From assembly GCA_033675265.1 (NCBI GenBank), contig JAUJYZ010001059.1, positions 1 to 64,000 on the forward strand: a stretch of DNA of 64,000 bases, read 5' to 3'. The stretch comes from Actinostola sp. cb2023 (lineage: Eukaryota > Cnidaria > Anthozoa > Actiniaria > Actinostolidae). Shown here one piece after another: positions 33,501 to 64,000 of this stretch (position 1 is its first letter; every line of letters begins with the position of its first letter). Below the pieces are notes generated by a model. That model was given only the letters and a program-made list of their open reading frames with translations, had not been told where the DNA came from and searched no databases. The translations under genes and the position numbers were made by a program.

Positions 33501-33667
33501 ATAAATCACTGTAATAGTGTACAGTATGCATTGAACTCGCTGTATTCTATCATCCACTCAACAACTCCATTCTACATAAATTCTCGAGTAATTGATTACA
33601 GCTGATATTTTTTTATGTACGTATGTGATTGGATACACACCAAACTGTAAACACTTTGTGAAAGCCA

Positions 33668-33770
33668 GTGGCGGATCTAGGGGGGTGCACTGGATGCACG
33701 TGCACCCCCCTTGCTGCCAAGGAACAATTCAATAATACGATTACTCAAAATCTTAGATCCGCCGCGCCCC
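33668..33770. mobile_element. Short MITE with GTGGCGGATCTAG ends
   Basis: GTGGCGGATCTAGGGGGGTG at the left is mirrored by CTTAGATCCGCCGC. A central palindrome GGGGGGTGCA...TGCACCCCCC is present near the left end. About 100 bp. Confidence 0.65.
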
Positions 33771-34198
33771 AGAGCCATAGGGTGAAATTGCACCTGAAAG
33801 ATCAAATACGACCAAAATATAAATTCGCAGATACAACTGTTTTACAACGGAGGTCATTAGTGAATTTAGATCAAATTCGCTTTTTGCCGGCTTGTGTTTT
33901 GCTAATCTGATTCAATTTTAGAGGGATTTCCAGCCCCCAAACATCTCCACAGTTCATCCATTATTATCCGACGTGAATTCAGTTGGGTGTATTGTTATTT
34001 ACATAAATATATAATATACATGTGATAACGATATTTATTGCACAACTTGTAATTTTACAGTACAAATACGAGTACAAATATGACAGCGTATTACACGTTT
34101 GAGAAAAAAACGGTTTTGCGCGCGCGCTCGCCTTTTATATCAGTACAAAGAAAAATACGGTATTTTCATTAATTTTGTTGTTGTGCAATAAACAACCT
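33771..34198. other. Intergenic, no gene seen
   Basis: AT-rich; only an 80-codon frame crossing the preceding MITE (33668-33910), which has no support. Confidence 0.4.
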
Positions 34199-34331
34199 AT
34201 TACACGGGTAGTTGGGTAATACGGCTGGACATTTTTACTCGTCTATTTGTATTTTGACTCGCCTACGGCTCGTCAAAATACGGCATGACTCGTAAAAATA
34301 TCCAGCCGTATTACCCAACTACCCGTGTAAT
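34199..34331. mobile_element. Palindromic MITE with ATTACACGGGTAGTTGGGTA ends
   Basis: The ends are perfect inverses for about 45 bp, continuing to GGCTGGACATTTTTACTCG. The loop contains CGCCTACGGCTCG. Confidence 0.8.
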
Positions 34332-34475
34332 AACCTCTATGTCCTCAACGTCATTTGTGAAAAAAACTCTAAACTAACGCAATGAATCATGGGGAATAAA
34401 ATATGTAAATCAGCTCGTTCTCTTACTGTAGAATCTCAATAGATACAATCGACGTCAAAAGCCTTTTTGAGAGTA

Positions 34476-34481
34476 TTTATT
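34476..34481 (-). terminator. Candidate polyadenylation signal of the Roco gene
   Basis: TTTATT reads AATAAA on the minus strand, about 355 bp beyond the stop codon at 34835. Confidence 0.4.
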
Positions 34482-34834
34482 TTGCTCCGGTCTAAAGAAA
34501 ATGGAACATTTCAAACATTTGAAAATCTATAGCCACAATCTGTCTTACATAAATGTAAGAAGAAAAAAAATACAAGAAAACGTGGTTATATTGGAAATCC
34601 AATACCAGGATATGACTTCAATGACTTTTATACGACCTGCATTCTACAGAGAAAGATAATTGTATCTTGTCCTAAAAATATCTGGCGAGAATGAAATGAT
34701 TTCATGATAATTGGATGAACACAACTTAGAATATGTCAAGTGAATGCTGCGAACATAGCCGGAGTTCGCAAGGCATTACTGGGAACTAATATTTACATTC
34801 AAGGAATGCCATGCGTACTAGCGTTCATTGTATT

Positions 34835-62011
<27,177 letters not shown>

Positions 62012-62044
62012 CTGAAATGAAAAAGAAAAAATTAGTTTGACAGC

Positions 62045-62282
62045 AAAATAGTCCCCTTCACAGTTCCCTGCGCAATCTTGAAAGGTAGCTGTGCCTTTGC
62101 ATCGAAGCGAGACCAACAGTTGACCTTGCAATGATAGAGACATAATATTGATAGAGAGAATAATTATTGTCCAAGGTGTTAGAAAAGGTCTCTATCATTG
62201 CAAGGTCACCGTTGGTCTGGCTTCGATGCAAAGGCAAGGCTACCTTTGAAGATTGCGTAGGGAACTGTGAAGGGGACTATTC
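62045..62282. mobile_element. Palindromic MITE immediately upstream of the large LRR exon
   Basis: AATAGTCCCCTTCACAGTTCCC is mirrored at 62258-62280. Inner arms GACCTTGCAATGATAGAGAC and its inverse flank a short loop. It stops about 20 bp short of the branch and pyrimidine tract of the LRR exon acceptor, so splicing signals are kept. Confidence 0.8.
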
Positions 62283-63535
62283 CTTGTAATTTATTGCGAC
62301 CCGTCATTTTGTAAACTTCAGCAGGATTTTGGGATTTCCTGTTCCACCAATCATGTGAGGGAGCAGAGCTTTATGCAATTGGCAGCTGGTAGAAGAAGGT
62401 TTCAGTGATGAGTTGTCAGCATTACCAACTGATGTTGAATACAATAGTCATATTATAGTCAATATTCCTGGCCTCTAATATATTAAATTGACTGAGAGTT
62501 GGTTTGCCTTCTTGACAAGTCTATCCCACGTGAAGGACTTGATTATAATAATTTAGGAAAAGGAAAATTTTTTAATCAGTACACTCCTGAAGGTACTTAT
62601 TTTCCTTTTCCCAATATATTAATTAATTTATTATAATCAACATTCTCTTGATGCTATTTTCCTCTAAAGAACACTTTTACAGGATTTCCCAAAAAAAAAA
62701 TTAAAAAAAAATTAAATTAAAATTGTGAAAATGTTTTTAATAATGAAATAAAATTGTTTTACATATATATGTCAGTTCACAGTCAAACTGTTTACAGAAT
62801 AAGGTGTTACATATTGTACATGTATACATGTATTCATTCGAATGTACAACTGAAAGTTTTAGCAAACAAAATACATGGCTGTGTTATTATTACCAGATGG
62901 AAATAGAAATTGTACAAATAATGATGACAACTGTAGATCTTCAATGTAAACTGCATGTACATGTATAAGTGTTGATAAGTAAACTGTTGCCTAGTAACAA
63001 TGTTTGTTATCATCAAAAGGCATAGTTGGTGATTAAATTCAGATTTTGTCAGTTTAAACCCTGGTCACCAGCTGTTAGTTGATGAAATATCATCGAATTA
63101 AAATATCTATTGTACGTACAGTACGCGTACTTAATAGAATATATATTATGTGTTATCCAAAACAAACAAACCAACAACTGTTCGAAATGAAATGGAAATA
63201 CACTGGTTGGCAAATTACAATTATATGTACTTATGTACAGTACTATGATGTACTGATAAAAAAAAAATTTTTTTTTTTCTTATTATGTTTCTTATTAAAT
63301 TATTAAGCTACATGTACATTGTACATGTATATACATACATGTATTGTATGCATTGCAATTTGAACAGGTGAACAAGAAACTACCAACAAATATCAGCTAC
63401 AAATATCACAAAGCTTTATATTGGAAAAAGTGTTGAGATTGAGGTACTGTAGCTTCAAACAACTTTAAATATAATAATAATAATATTATTGAAGTTTTCC
63501 ATGTAAATATTTGGTAAATATATATATAAACCTTA
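62283..63535. other. No exon recognised; upstream intron or 5' flank of the Roco gene
   Basis: The large LRR exon needs an upstream exon ending in phase 0, but I found none here that I could support. The sequence is AT-rich, with poly-A/T runs at 62692-62715 and 63258-63280 and many TACATGTA motifs. Confidence 0.4.
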
Positions 63536-63697
63536 ATTCTGGTGGCTGGGATATTGGCTGATAATGTCCAAGGATGAAAAGAACAGTACTGTTGGCCGAG
63601 AAGTGAAGCTTCGAGGGCATATGTACATGTATATGTGATATTTTGAGGACCATTTCTTATCTAAGGACATTATCAGCTGATATCCCAGCAGCCACAA
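63536..63697. mobile_element. Imperfect palindromic element with GGTGGCTGGGATATTGGCTG ends
   Basis: GGCTGGGATATTGGCTGATAATGTCC is mirrored by GGACATTATCAGCTGATATCCCAGCAGCC. About 160 bp. Confidence 0.7.
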
Positions 63698-64000
63698 GGG
63701 GTTTATTTATTTTATAACACAACGACTTCACTTTACTAGATCGATATCACAGTCTTCAGAATCGTCTGATATCCGTCCTGTGAAAATGCACCACAATGAC
63801 CCCTTTGGACCAATCACAGTGCACAAAAATTTATCATTGCATTATAAAATTAAATATTCTCTCTTTTTCAGTGTCAGCTTTATTTGCCCACTGATTATAC
63901 ACAATACAAAGCCACATGCGTGAAAGAAAATTAAGAAACAAAAAAAAACAGGAAGAGACTGTCAGACAATCAGCTGTTACATGTAGATTGAAGCATACAT
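63698..64000. other. Window edge, no feature supported
   Basis: A minus-strand frame ending near 63735, followed by AATAAATAAA, could be the tail of another transcript. It is too short to call. Confidence 0.3.

Noticed and set aside
62012..62143. ATG at 62143 as the start of the LRR protein
   Set aside because: The first 44 codons overlap a palindromic MITE and an acceptor pyrimidine tract; the exon begins at 62011.
63720..63795. Minus-strand terminal exon with AATAAA
   Set aside because: Only about 15 codons with an acceptor-like CAG; too weak to call.

Overview
The window is animal nuclear DNA. It carries split genes with canonical GT-AG introns and animal gene families, in an AT-rich, repeat-laden background. 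The short palindrome TACATGTA recurs throughout. The mixture (a TMEM243 orthologue, a mitochondrial GTP-type succinyl-CoA ligase, a Roco protein fused to a TIR domain, and very many palindromic non-autonomous transposons) would fit a non-bilaterian such as a sponge or cnidarian, but the species cannot be fixed from sequence alone.

Three genes could be rebuilt exon by exon with matching splice phases. (1) TMEM243, minus strand, 4 coding exons, 18703 down to 13102, 106 aa; its third intron holds two large minisatellites with 35-bp and 31-bp units. (2) SUCLG2, plus strand, 11 exons, 19041 to 27688, 435 aa: the mitochondrial GTP-forming succinyl-CoA ligase beta subunit. Its start lies 337 bp from the TMEM243 start, so the two form a head-to-head pair with a shared promoter region. 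(3) A large Roco gene, minus strand, 12 visible exons, 62011 down to 34835, 1214 aa visible and open at the N terminus. Its domain order is cysteine-type LRRs, ROC GTPase, COR, TIR, an alanine-rich tail and a C-terminal CSIL prenylation box. This is the most notable gene here; the conventional reading frames show only disconnected pieces of it. SUCLG2 and the Roco gene converge on the repeat-filled interval 27.7-34.8 kb.

Outside these genes: 1-12.2 kb is a dense transposon region with back-to-back palindromic elements, a 715-bp tandem duplication containing a 16-bp minisatellite, a small secreted eight-cysteine peptide gene (7719-7507, minus) and a frame-broken Penelope-like retroelement (10.6-12.2 kb). 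27.7-34.8 kb holds a repeat family whose ends fold into hairpins, plus several MITEs. The 14.1-kb intron that splits the TIR domain (35538-49657) is built almost wholly of nested palindromic elements. Introns of the Roco gene also hold a tRNA-derived SINE, two copies of a roughly 460-bp repeat, a long (AAT)n tract, a polypyrimidine tract and a 1.75-kb element with 30-bp inverted ends. All coordinates come from reading by eye; MITE borders are approximate to within several bases unless stated.
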